NCBI RefSeq assembly: GCF_903933125.1
Contig: NZ_CAIZIZ010000408.1
Coordinates: 1-47,793, forward strand
From: an uncultured Lamprocystis sp.
GTDB lineage: Bacteria; Pseudomonadota; Gammaproteobacteria; Chromatiales; Chromatiaceae
DNA length: 47,793 bases
Direction: 5' to 3'
In this document: piece by piece, positions 38,501 to 46,493 of the stretch
Numbering within the stretch: the first letter of the stretch is position 1
Layout of the letters: each line of letters begins with the position of its first letter
Translations under genes and position numbers: made by a program
The notes under the pieces: model-generated
What the model was told of the DNA's origin: nothing
Seen by the model: only the letters and a program-made list of their open reading frames with translations
Database searches by the model: none

Positions 38501-39489
38501 CGCTCGGCACCGGTATAAACCACGACATTCTCATTGGTGTTCTCACGCTCGAAGCTGAATGCTTGAATGGTGATCGGGCCGTCGGCGCGAAAAGTAAAAC
38601 CTTTGTGCTCGCTATTTGAGGAAACCGTCAGGTAGGCCTCCAAGTGGCCAGGCGTTACCAGTAACACCTCGCTTGGGCGAACACGCCCATTGAGCTGGAA
38701 GATATCGATCTGCTGATCGTTGTTGAAGTCGGCCAATGCGACGTCAGGCACCAAATGGTTCTGGCCCACCACTGAGGTCAGATCACGAAACACGCTGCTG
38801 GACGTGTCATAAACCTTTTCCGGGTAGGTCGCGACCGCACCGCAAAGCAGCTCTGGGCGACCGTCGTCAGTAATATCCATCAACTGAGCGTACATGTTAT
38901 GGTTGCATTGTTTACTTATGCCAACCGCTGATGTCGTGTTTGAGAATTTGGTCGAGCCTTGACGGTAAATCTGCGAATAGTTGGCCGTCGCCGCGGCAAT
39001 GTCGAGAACGCCGTCGTTGTCATAATCGAACCACGAGCCCATCCGTCCAGCGGTGAAACTGCCAAGGCCCTTGGCGATGCCGATCTCGGTCGTAAAGATC
39101 CCGCCGGAATTGACGAAGAGTTGTCCGCGTCCACCGCTGGAACTGCGTGCGGCCAATAAATCCAGGTCGCCATCGTTATCGAAGTCGCCCCAGGTTCCGG
39201 CATGGGCATCCTGTAGATATTCTCCAGTCAATACGCGCTGTCGATCCACGGTAAGGATGATGTCGGTGAAGGTGCCATCGCCGTTGTTACGCCACAGTGA
39301 ACCACGCATCTGATGATTATTGGCATACAAATCCGGTCGCCCGTCGCCGTTGAGGTCGCCCCAGGCCGCGCCCCAGGAGGAGCCGGTATGAAAGGGTCCG
39401 GCGATATTGGTGACATCGTCAAAGGTGATCTCCGCCAAAGCGACGCTACTGCCAAGTAAAACACTCGCAGAGAGGAGCGATCGGACCAT
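35545..39489 (-). CDS. large secreted FG-GAP/ASPIC-UnbV/Calx-beta protein
   Basis: 1314 residues. I chose ATG 39489 because GAGG stands 7-8 nt before it and a signal peptide ('MVRSLLSASVLLGSSVALA') follows at once. Residues about 25-530 carry at least seven FG-GAP/VCBS repeats with calcium-binding loops of the D-x-N-x-D-G type ('DLNGDGRPDLY', 'DFDNDGDLDLL', 'DYDVDGYLDLF'). An ASPIC/UnbV module lies at about 534-630. A roughly 110-residue module starting C-G-x-P-A-Y occurs twice (about 646 and 891), each followed by a Calx-beta domain (about 780-887 and 1028-1130). The C-terminal 180 residues form a lectin-like beta domain. It is probably a calcium-dependent surface or matrix adhesin-like protein; no anchor or type I signal is obvious. 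Confidence 0.88.
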   Translation of the reverse strand: MVRSLLSASVLLGSSVALAEITFDDVTNIAGPFHTGSSWGAAWGDLNGDGRPDLYANNHQMRGSLWRNNGDGTFTDIILTVDRQRVLTGEYLQDAHAGTWGDFDNDGDLDLLAARSSSGGRGQLFVNSGGIFTTEIGIAKGLGSFTAGRMGSWFDYDNDGVLDIAAATANYSQIYRQGSTKFSNTTSAVGISKQCNHNMYAQLMDITDDGRPELLCGAVATYPEKVYDTSSSVFRDLTSVVGQNHLVPDVALADFNNDQQIDIFQLNGRVRPSEVLLVTPGHLEAYLTVSSNSEHKGFTFRADGPITIQAFSFERENTNENVVVYTGAERWSPTTVPFVLDPTDPANWGIDPNRSVPGVYIGYDTATQQWTVRMSPGSADSSDAYFAIEGNALTEPQTIDITRFEYPRQPSLVMYNGFQFVPSDDFGIGEVWCKSVVAGDFDNDMDMDLYMACGGSLTNLPNRLFENLGDGFFSEVASGGGAAGVQGAGLAANVGASDNVVMADYDVDGYLDLFVTNGPLLTPLRVGGPDQLFRNTSSGNHWIQLDLEGTTSNRSAIGAKVYAVVNGVSQVREQNGGYHRSSQDQMRVHFGLGSNTSVDLTVEWPSGQVDYFPGVQADSVHHLIEGGTIERVTLGPVPPLPAPQAGDECGVPAYNKALDQGAFLWKDCTTQQWYFRAGAGGSAATVQVTGRLVSTSAFTAVTPYSLEAGDVIDTSTSGKISFSLSSAGTGDDGFQFGATGTATCLSITSPANVRLLVGGKTLPAALPFNLKTLSSAGCSSVSVSIADVTVDEAAGSAQFTLSLSESSATDITVQYATRDGSAVSGADYAATVAPVTLRFPAGTTSQTVTIPVAEDTLQEGNETFEVTLANATNATIDRGVGVATILDNELSACGAPAYDRATDRGVFLWKDCATGTWYARMSPGGSTLTYQGSLSAGVAFTSVAGVSIEAKDVLDYVSDPARINYTLAVAGTGQDGFDFKVVTDAGVCFRLDAPTTKKLYVGAGRNQVTTPIDLATLGECLPAPVPAVSVSNGSVTESGGAATLVVNLSVATWIPVTVDYTTADGNATSGSDYTPVSGTLSFAPGETSKTISLPIVNDAVTETEESFGLSLSNAVNAIIETSSATVTIQDDDTVITLFSENFENTSGWVVNPNRTDRATSGQWQIGDPAATNSNGVSLQPANAHGGVKALVTGTAAGSSSGSYDVDGGVTSIRSPSIVLPATGTLTLNLSYFFAHLNNASSYDYLRITLKGASGSRVLLQQLGSAANRAGNWTSFTANISDFAGQTITLLIEAADNSTASLIEAGLDDISITRH

Positions 39490-40238
39490 GGTGAACCTCG
39501 ATAATGTTGAGGGAAGTAGGCGCGTTGCGCGGGTCCAGCAGACGCTGTCTTGCATACCGGCTGCCCTGAGCGAGGAGCCGGTATCAATCGGAGTCGCCGT
39601 CGAGTAAGGATACGGATCGTTGCGATGTCGGCTCGGGACCGCAGAACGCAGGTGCTCTCAGGCCCTGCGAAAGTTCCGTTACCGTTGTGATGGTCGGTGG
39701 TGCGACGCTTGGCTGGGCCGCGTCGCACGGGAATCACGACCCGTTACTCAAGGTGTGAAAGCAAATATCGTACCCGATGCACTCCAGCTGAATCTGCTCA
39801 TGGCGGGTTTTTCCACTTTGTCATATGGCCCGCAAGCATTGGGTTCGTCGCACGCTATTTTTTCTTGGCGCCTTGGTCATGCGCTCATAAACATCAATAG
39901 GTTAAGAAAATATGACATATGACATATGACAAAGTAGAGGAACAGGGCGTCCGTAAGTCGGCACAGTGATCTGTCAATCTGTATGGTTCGCGAGGCAGGT
40001 GGCGCGGCGGCATTTGCGTTTTGCGAAGCATCTTGAGTTTTTTCTTCGGTTAGGGACGTCTCAGGCGCCATCAAGATCGACTCGGACGACGGTGTCGCGC
40101 TTGGTGGGCCGCGCGGCAAGCCGGTCAGCCGCAACACCGCTGTTGCGGTCACGTCCGTGCGTCCTCATTCAATCATTTTGCTGGGGTGGCGTGCGCCCCA
40201 ACCAGCCGAGTGTCCAGCGGCCCTTTAAGGAGACCCCA
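39490..40238. other. 749-bp intergenic region upstream of uvrB
   Basis: Divergent promoter region between the large secreted protein (minus) and uvrB (plus). No credible gene is present. An AT-richer stretch at 39800-39960 contains 'TATGACA' three times in tandem (39911-39930). It also has a 13-bp inverted repeat, ACTTTGTCATATG (39815-39827) and CATATGACAAAGT (39923-39935). The uvrB ribosome-binding site AAGGAG lies at 40227-40232. Confidence 0.6.
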
Positions 40239-42248
40239 TTGATATCCCGACCTTTTGAGTTGGTCGCCAAGTTCGCCCCCGCCGGTGATCAACCGGAGGC
40301 GATCCGCCGGCTGGTCGACGGGCTGAACAACGGCGAGGCGGGCCAGACGCTGCTCGGCGTCACCGGCTCCGGCAAGACCTTCACCATCGCCAACGTGATC
40401 GCCGCGGTGCAGCGCCCGGCGCTGATCCTGGCGCCCAACAAGACCCTGGCCGCTCAGCTTTACGGTGAGATGCGGGAGTTTTTTCCGCACAACGCGGTGG
40501 AATATTTCGTTTCCTACTACGATTACTACCAGCCGGAGGCCTACATCCCGGCCAGCGACACCTACATCGAGAAGGACTCGTCGATCAACGAGCACATCGA
40601 GCAGATGCGCCTGTCCGCAACCAAGTCCCTGCTGGAGCGTCCGGATGTCATCATCGTGGCGAGCGTTTCCAGCATCTACGGCCTGGGTGATCCGGATGCC
40701 TATCTGAAGATGGTCCTGCATCTGAGCCGCGGCGACCTGATCGATCAGCGGGCTATCCTGCGCCGGCTGGCGGACTTGCAATACCGGCGCAACGAGATCG
40801 AACTGGCTCGCGGCACCTACCGGGTGCGCGGCGACGTGATCGACATCCATCCGGCGGAGTCCGACGACGAGGCGGTGCGCATCGAACTGTTCGACGACGA
40901 GATCGAGGCCCTGTCCATTTTCGATCCGCTCACCGGCGAGGTGCTGCGCAAGGTGCCGCGTTACACCGTGTTCCCCAAGACGCACTACGCCACCCCGCTT
41001 GAGACGGTGCTCAATGCCGTGGATGAGATCAAGCTGGAGCTCAAGGATCGGCTGACCTGGCTGCGCGACAATAACAAGCTGGTCGAGGCGCAGCGCCTGG
41101 AGCAGCGGACCCTCTTCGACATGGAAATGATGATGGAGGTCGGCTACTGCTCCGGGATCGAGAACTACAGCCGCTATCTCTCCGGGCGCGGTCCCGGCGA
41201 GCCGCCGCCCACGCTCTACGACTACCTGCCGGGCAATGCCCTGGTGGTGATCGACGAGAGCCATGTCACGGTCCCCCAACTGGGCGGCATGTACCGCGGC
41301 GACCGCTCACGCAAGGAAAATCTGGTCGACTACGGCTTTCGGCTGCCCTCGGCGCTCGACAACCGCCCGATGCGCTTCGAGGAGTTCCAGGCCCGTCAGC
41401 CGCAGACCATCTATGTGTCGGCCACCCCGCGCGCCTATGAATTGGGCTGTTCCGGTGCCATCGTCGAGCAGGTGGTGCGCCCCACCGGCCTGGTCGACCC
41501 GGACCTGGAAGTGCGCCCGGCGCTGAGTCAGGTGGACGACCTGCTGTCCGAGATCAGCCTGCGGGTCGCTGTCGGCGAGCGGGTGCTGGCGACCACCCTG
41601 ACCAAGCGCATGGCCGAGGACCTGACCGAGTACCTGAACGAGCATGGGGTCAAGGTCCGCTATCTGCATTCGGACATCGATACCGTGGAGCGGGTGGAGA
41701 TCATCCGCGATCTGCGGCTGGGTGAGTTCGATGTCCTGGTGGGCATCAACTTGCTGCGCGAGGGGCTGGACATGCCCGAGGTCTCGCTGGTGGCCATCCT
41801 CGATGCGGACAAGGAGGGGTTCCTGCGCTCCGAGGGCTCGCTGATCCAGACCATCGGCCGGGCTGCCCGCAATGCCAACGGCAAGGCCATCCTCTATGCC
41901 GACCGGATCACCGGATCCATGGAACGGGCCATCGGCGAGACCGAGCGGCGCCGGGCCAAGCAAGTCGCCTTCAACGCCGCCCATGGCATCACCCCCCAGA
42001 CCATCCGCAAGGCGGTGGCGGACATCCTGGAGTCGGCCATGCCGGGCGCCCCCATGAAGGCCCGCGCCTATGCCCGGGTGGCGGAGGAAATTGTCGAGTA
42101 CGCCAATCTTACGCCCCAGCAGATGGCGAGAAAGGTCAAGGCGCTGGAGAAGGAGATGTACGCCTTTGCCAAAGACCTGGAGTTCGAGAAGGCGGCGGCG
42201 GTGCGGGACAAGATCAAGGAATTGCAGGGGAAGGGGTTGGCGGCTTGA
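40239..42248 (+). CDS. uvrB: excinuclease ABC subunit B
   Basis: 669 residues. The start is TTG 40239, fixed by AAGGAG six nt upstream and by the family N-terminus '[20 protein letters not shown]'; no ATG fits. Motif I is G-V-T-G-S-G-K-T at 40-47. The damage-probing beta-hairpin '[12 protein letters not shown]' lies at about 93-105, with 'VVIDESHVT', 'YVSATP', '[14 protein letters not shown]' and 'QTIGRAARN' further along. The UvrC-binding UVR motif is '[20 protein letters not shown]' at the end. It verifies damage after UvrA and positions UvrC for incision in nucleotide excision repair. Full length and intact. Confidence 0.97.
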   Translation: MISRPFELVAKFAPAGDQPEAIRRLVDGLNNGEAGQTLLGVTGSGKTFTIANVIAAVQRPALILAPNKTLAAQLYGEMREFFPHNAVEYFVSYYDYYQPEAYIPASDTYIEKDSSINEHIEQMRLSATKSLLERPDVIIVASVSSIYGLGDPDAYLKMVLHLSRGDLIDQRAILRRLADLQYRRNEIELARGTYRVRGDVIDIHPAESDDEAVRIELFDDEIEALSIFDPLTGEVLRKVPRYTVFPKTHYATPLETVLNAVDEIKLELKDRLTWLRDNNKLVEAQRLEQRTLFDMEMMMEVGYCSGIENYSRYLSGRGPGEPPPTLYDYLPGNALVVIDESHVTVPQLGGMYRGDRSRKENLVDYGFRLPSALDNRPMRFEEFQARQPQTIYVSATPRAYELGCSGAIVEQVVRPTGLVDPDLEVRPALSQVDDLLSEISLRVAVGERVLATTLTKRMAEDLTEYLNEHGVKVRYLHSDIDTVERVEIIRDLRLGEFDVLVGINLLREGLDMPEVSLVAILDADKEGFLRSEGSLIQTIGRAARNANGKAILYADRITGSMERAIGETERRRAKQVAFNAAHGITPQTIRKAVADILESAMPGAPMKARAYARVAEEIVEYANLTPQQMARKVKALEKEMYAFAKDLEFEKAAAVRDKIKELQGKGLAA

Positions 42249-42262
42249 GGTCGGGGTCCAAA

Positions 42263-42298
42263 GCGTCAGCCTTGGTCAGGGGGTGCCAAGGCTGACGC
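42263..42298 (+). terminator. hairpin after uvrB
   Basis: A perfect 13-bp inverted repeat GCGTCAGCCTTGG / CCAAGGCTGACGC with a 10-nt loop, 14 bp after the uvrB stop. There is no T-run; a probable transcript end or stabilising hairpin. Confidence 0.6.
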
Positions 42299-42353
42299 CT
42301 TGGATTCCGGGGGACGGATGCGCGTGCCGCTCATCACCAGGCAGACCTTTGGT

Positions 42354-42422
42354 GTAGGGGCGGGTTTTAAACCCGCCCCTACGTCCGGTTATGACGTCCG
42401 ATGGCTATAAACCCGCCCCTAC
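42354..42422. repeat. palindromic repeat (GTAGGGGCGGGTTT family)
   Basis: A perfect 29-bp palindrome at 42354-42382, with arms GTAGGGGCGGGTTT and AAACCCGCCCCTAC, is followed by ACGTCCGGTTATGAC-type flank and a second half-copy at 42409-42422 that overlaps the stop of the next minus-strand gene. Same family as 11065-11095. Confidence 0.85.
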
Positions 42423-42925
42423 AACCGCTTATCACGTTCGACGGCGATACTCAGCAACGCCTTCGGGTCAATCTGACCGGACCAGCGATAGGGCAGCGGC
42501 ACGAGCCCGTTGGCGAGGCTGGCCGTGCCGGAGACGGTCCAGTCGAGCGGACGGTCCTTCAGGGCCAGGGCCGGGAGTTGTTGGGTGATGCCCAGCAGGT
42601 TGCCGACGACCTCCACGTCGGCCAGCGCGGTGCCCAGGGGCGGAATTTGCCGATCGAGTTGGCTCGATCCCTGCGCCAGTTCGTTCCCTTCCAGTTTGAT
42701 TCGGTAGGTCAGGGCTTTGATCGGCAAAGTCCGGTCGTTGGGATTCCTGACCGCCAGGGTCACGATGAACACCTGGCGCAGGAGGGTCAGTTCCTTGATC
42801 CGCAGTCCGGTCAGCGCGACCTCTGGCGCGATCCAGGATTTGGTCAGGCTGGCACAGCCGCTGATCAGAGCGAAGCTCAGGAGGATGCTCAGGGTGGGTG
42901 CGAGGCGGGACATCAGTCGGCGCAT
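42419..42925 (-). CDS. LEA type 2 (WHy-domain) lipoprotein
   Basis: 168 residues from ATG 42925. A lipoprotein signal ends in the lipobox 'LISGC', so the mature protein is fixed to a membrane by its N-terminal Cys. The rest matches the LEA_2/WHy fold: 'APEVALTGLRIKELTLLRQV', 'VTLAVRNPNDRTLPIKALTY', 'LEGNELAQGSSQLDRQIPPL'. Such small outer-membrane-linked lipoproteins occur widely in gammaproteobacteria; a stress or envelope role is assumed. The last codons overlap a half-copy of the palindromic repeat. The upstream 310 bp (42926-43237) has no other gene. Confidence 0.82.
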   Translation of the reverse strand: MRRLMSRLAPTLSILLSFALISGCASLTKSWIAPEVALTGLRIKELTLLRQVFIVTLAVRNPNDRTLPIKALTYRIKLEGNELAQGSSQLDRQIPPLGTALADVEVVGNLLGITQQLPALALKDRPLDWTVSGTASLANGLVPLPYRWSGQIDPKALLSIAVERDKRL

Positions 42926-43207
42926 GTTTGCTTTTCCAGTCGCCGCTTGGCGCGCTGTTGGTTGAGGATAGAGTTCGCGTCCAGGGTCGCCTGGGAGCAT
43001 CCCGGACTGAAGAAGCCGACGCGGTCGGGGTACCCCCGTGCGGTGGATGGTCAACGCTGGCCTCGCGGGGATTAACGGTTGCCGATCCGTGAGTATTCTG
43101 TCTTCAAAGGGACATGAGAGATAGAAAAAAATTAACTTAATCTGTTGCTTCCATCCTATGAAGCACTGGTTTCTAGTGTGCGCGACTCTCGGAAATAGCT
43201 TGAAGTA

Positions 43208-43226
43208 GTTAACGTCTTTCGTTAAC
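43208..43226. promoter_or_regulatory. operator of the HigBA-like pair
   Basis: Perfect inverted repeat GTTAACG / CGTTAAC separated by TCTTT, ending 11 bp before the toxin start. Toxin-antitoxin operons are normally repressed by their own antitoxin binding such a site, here probably through the HTH of the downstream gene. Confidence 0.6.
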
Positions 43227-43237
43227 ATCTTTTGGAA

Positions 43238-43582
43238 ATGGACATCGCCTTTCGCACCACCAAGTTGGGCAAGGAGTTTCGCGAGGCGCGGAGGCTGCAA
43301 GTGGTCCACGGCGAGCGGCGTGCCCGGCTCATCACGCGGCGCATACAGGAACTGCGCGCCGCCAACAATCTGGGCGATCTCTGGCCCCCTTACAGCGGTC
43401 CGGGTCGATGCCACGAGCTGATCGGGGATCGTGCCGGTCAGTTGAGTCTCGATCTGGACCATCCCTACCGACTGATCTTCGAGCCGAACCACGACCCCCG
43501 GCCGCTACGCGCAGAAGGCGGCCTCGACTGGTCGCTGGTGACCTCCGTTCGCATCAATGGCGTGGAGGATACGCATGATTAG
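43238..43582 (+). CDS. higB: HigB-like toxin (RelE/ParE superfamily)
   Basis: 114 residues from ATG 43238 (TTG 43232 is possible). The core follows the HigB/RelE pattern: 'DIAFRTTKLGKEFREARRLQ', 'ARLITRRIQELRAANNLGDL' and 'GRCHELIGDRAGQLSLDLDH' with the basic beta strand 'YRLIFEP'. HigB-type toxins cut mRNA on the ribosome when free of antitoxin. The gene comes before its antitoxin, as is usual for hig systems, and overlaps it by 8 nt. Database relatives are sometimes labelled 'killer suppression protein'. Confidence 0.75.
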   Translation: MDIAFRTTKLGKEFREARRLQVVHGERRARLITRRIQELRAANNLGDLWPPYSGPGRCHELIGDRAGQLSLDLDHPYRLIFEPNHDPRPLRAEGGLDWSLVTSVRINGVEDTHD

Positions 43583-44684
43583 CATAACTGAATTTGAACC
43601 CGACTACGTTGTCCCCCCGGGAGAGATCCTGATGGAATATCTGGACTCACTCGGGATGACCCAGCGCGACTTGGCCGCTCGCACGGGCTTGACCGCGAAG
43701 ACCGTCAACGAGATTGTTCAGGGCAAGGCCCCGATTACCGCCGAGACTGCGCTCAAGCTGGAGCGGGTGCTGGGTCGTCCGGCCCACTTCTGGCAAAATC
43801 TGGAAAGTCTTTACCAGGCGGCGCGGGTGCGCGAGCAAGAGCAGGCCCACCTGGTCAGTGACCTGGACTGGCTCAAGCGTCTACCGGTGGCGGCGATCAC
43901 CAAACTCGGCTGGGTCTCGACGGCCGCGGATCCATGCGCGCAACTTGACCTGATGTTGCGTTTTTTCGGCATCAACTCGGTCACGCAATGGGCCGTGTTG
44001 TGGGATGACCAAGCCGTAGCCTATCGTCGTTCGCTGCACTTCGAGACCCATCCCGAGGCCGTGTCGGCGTGGCTTCGCCGCGGCGAGATCGAAGCGCATG
44101 GCATCGCCTGCGCCCCCTTTGACAGAAGCCGTTTCCGGGCGGTGCTGGACGAGGCCCGTGTCCTCACTCGTGAGCCGCCGGAGGTCTTTCAGCATAAACT
44201 TATCGCTCTATGCGCGTCGGCCGGTGTTGCAGTGGTCTTTGTGCCCGAACTGCCCAAGACCGGTGTTTCCGGTGCCACCCGCTGGCTGACTCCGGACAAG
44301 GCGCTGATTCAGCTTAGTCTGCGCTATCAGTCAGACGACCACCTGTGGTTCACCTTTTTCCACGAGGCCGGCCACGTTCTGCTTCATGGCAAGCGTGCCG
44401 TGTTTATCGAGGGCGACGGTGCCGCGGACGAGAAGGAGCGTGAGGCGAACCGCTTCGCCGCGGATCTGCTGATCCCGCCTGCCGCATGGCGCAGCTTACT
44501 TGCCGCCGGCCGGCCAAATCTGACACAGGTGCAGGCGTTTGCGCGGACAATCGGCATTGCCCCCGGCATCGTGGTCGGGCGACTGCAGAAGGAAGGCGTG
44601 TTCGAGTATAAGATTGGAAACCGCCTCAAGCGCCGTTTGTGCTGGGTAACCCCGTGCCCGGAGTCCGTGGAATCCGCGGGGTAA
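43575..44684 (+). CDS. higA: HigA-like antitoxin fused to an ImmA/IrrE metallopeptidase
   Basis: 369 residues from ATG 43575, preceded by GGAGGATACGC. The N-terminal part is a HigA-type HTH: 'PGEILMEYLDSLGMTQRDLA' followed by 'LTAKTVNEIVQGKAPITAET'. The C-terminal part is an ImmA/IrrE peptidase with zinc motif H-E-A-G-H at 263-267 and the distal Glu in 'EKEREANRFAADLLIPPAAW'. The peptidase could destroy the HTH part or a partner under stress and so free the toxin. The 8-nt overlap with the toxin gene couples them, and the inverted repeat at 43208 is the likely operator. Confidence 0.85.
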   Translation: MISITEFEPDYVVPPGEILMEYLDSLGMTQRDLAARTGLTAKTVNEIVQGKAPITAETALKLERVLGRPAHFWQNLESLYQAARVREQEQAHLVSDLDWLKRLPVAAITKLGWVSTAADPCAQLDLMLRFFGINSVTQWAVLWDDQAVAYRRSLHFETHPEAVSAWLRRGEIEAHGIACAPFDRSRFRAVLDEARVLTREPPEVFQHKLIALCASAGVAVVFVPELPKTGVSGATRWLTPDKALIQLSLRYQSDDHLWFTFFHEAGHVLLHGKRAVFIEGDGAADEKEREANRFAADLLIPPAAWRSLLAAGRPNLTQVQAFARTIGIAPGIVVGRLQKEGVFEYKIGNRLKRRLCWVTPCPESVESAG

Positions 44685-44746
44685 GTTGTTATTGCCGAGT
44701 CGGTCGTTTGTAGCGCCATTTTCAACGGGAGGAAGGAGCAACCGTT

Positions 44747-46269
44747 ATGCCTACCCCAGTCCGCCTGCCGGAGACCCACCGTCTTGACCAGATCCTGCCT
44801 GCCGGTCGCGAGGGCGGCTTGGAGTTCGCGCGCATTGTCGATTTGCTCCTGTTCCACGAGGCGCGCCGCCAAGGCCGTCCCTGTTCAGCGACCGTGCGGG
44901 CGACTATCAGGGGCTCGACAGCTTCGCTGATGGGGGGCTGCGCATCGACGGCCGGGTGGGCTATCAGTATAAGTTTTATCCGTCGCCGCTCAGCAGCGAG
45001 CACCGCGCGGAAATCAAGGCCGCTATTGTCAAAGCCCAAAACGCGCGACAAGGCGAAAAGCAGCGCCGTCGATTAACCAAATGGGTCTTGGTGACTCCGG
45101 ACGACCTGACTGAGTCCGGCCGTCGCGAGGGCGGAGGCGATGTGACTTGGTTCGACAGACTTCAGCATGATCTCCATTGCAAGTTCGCGCTTGAGCACTG
45201 GGGCCACCGAAAGCTTCAGGCACTTTTTCTTGATACCCCCGCCCTTTGTCTCTTTTACTACCCCGGACTGGTCCCGGAGGGCGCAGCCCGGCGCCGCACG
45301 ATCGAGCCGAGAGTCACCGACCCGCGCTGGCATGAGGTCATACGGCTACTTGTGGCGGGAATGCGTTCCGGCGATAGCCAAGCATTGCTCGTTGATCGAT
45401 TGCTTAATCTGCAAGCCGCGGGAAACGGGACCCATGTTGCGTTACTGTTAGGTGGTCTTCTGCTGGATGGGATCGAGGCGGCCGAACTGGAGTCTGTCGC
45501 GGTTGCCGAGCGGTTGATTCGCGTCTGCGTAAGCGAGACGGAACCTGAGTGGGTCAGCCGTCTTGTGAGTCAGATCAGATGCTTGGATAGAAGGGCGCCG
45601 AATCAAGGCGCCTGCCTGAGTGAGGGGTTCCGCAGGGTCTGGCGTAATTCCAATGATACTGAACGCAACGCTTGCCTATTGATCGGATTTGCCGTAGTGA
45701 TCGACACGTCGCGCTTAGCCGACTTGACGGACCATGCGGTTATAAGTGAAGGATTTGGGTGGCAGAGCATGCTCCTTGCCTGCGAACCGGCTGATGAGTG
45801 GCCGGAGGAAGTAACGCGACGCTTTAGGAAATTCTATACGGCGCTTGCTTTCTATGCCGCACGTGGCCCTTGGTCCAATGAGCTTGCTATGCTGGCTGAG
45901 TCAGCCGTGCCGCGCGGGATCTTGGAGAAACGTGCATTCTCGCTCAGGCTATTCTTGATCGCTGAGTGTGCTGATCGTGTCGCGCCGTTTATGCATTTTG
46001 GTCGTTTGTCAATGCCGCTGGTCGCTGTGCGATTGTCGGTTGTTCCACCACTGATGACTTATCATTCATTAGAAACAATTCAAAGTGAGCTTGCTGATTC
46101 ACTTGCATCAGATGAATATCGCGCTATAAAGCGTGGTCGAGGGCTCGGAAAAGCAATTTCCAGTATTTTTTCTTCAAGAGATAACGCACTGGCAAAGACG
46201 GCTAGTTTGAGAAGCCGAAAATGCCTCGCCAGAGGGTTTCCATTTCTTTCAAAAGGCTTAGTGCTTTAG
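44747..46269 (+). pseudogene. NLR-like defence gene: nuclease domain plus helical C-terminus, NACHT lost, frameshifted
   Basis: The frame opening at ATG 44747 (AAGGAG upstream) reads 'RLDQILPAGREGGLEFARIV' and 'DLLLFHEARRQGRP'. It then needs one extra base near 44880 (a C-run) to continue as 'FSDRAGDYQGLDSFADGG' and 'VGYQYKFYPSPLSSEHRAEI', on to the stop at 46269. The Asp and Q-Y-K pattern fits a PD-(D/E)XK endonuclease effector, and 'KWVLVTPDDLTESGRREGGG' and 'LGHRKLQ'-like text are typical of nucleases fused to NACHT ATPases. Where the NACHT should follow ('RRRTIE', about 45304) the reading jumps straight to 'TDPRWHEVIRLLVAGM', the start of the HEAT-like C-terminus. No Walker motifs remain. 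It is therefore doubly disabled. Confidence 0.65.
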
Positions 46270-46439
46270 ATAAAGATTGGTCTCTTTCTATCGAAAAGGA
46301 GCTGATGAAAATTGATCGTCCGCATAGCCTTGTTGAGGATTCAAGTGCGGCTAACGGCGGCCCAGAGGGGGTTCGTGAGGCGCTGTCCAATGCATCGTTC
46401 GCGGATGATCTAATTCAGGATGGCATGTGGATCGACTGA
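46221..46439 (+). other. short frame overlapping the end of the NLR-like gene
   Basis: 72 codons from ATG 46221, overlapping the previous reading by 49 nt in another frame. It is protein-like ('RVSISFKRLSALDKDWSLSI', 'IDRPHSLVEDSSAANGG') and could be the true C-terminus of the NLR-like gene after a further frameshift, or a small separate protein. A weak GAGAAG stands upstream. I cannot decide between the two. Confidence 0.35.
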
Positions 46440-46493
46440 CCCCAATCCGCCGGCAGTTCGTGGGAAAACCGCGATCCAGTCTTGAGTGCGTCG

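Noticed and set aside
40173-41279. A 368-codon minus-strand frame
   Set aside because: Antisense of uvrB; no motif and no ribosome-binding site.
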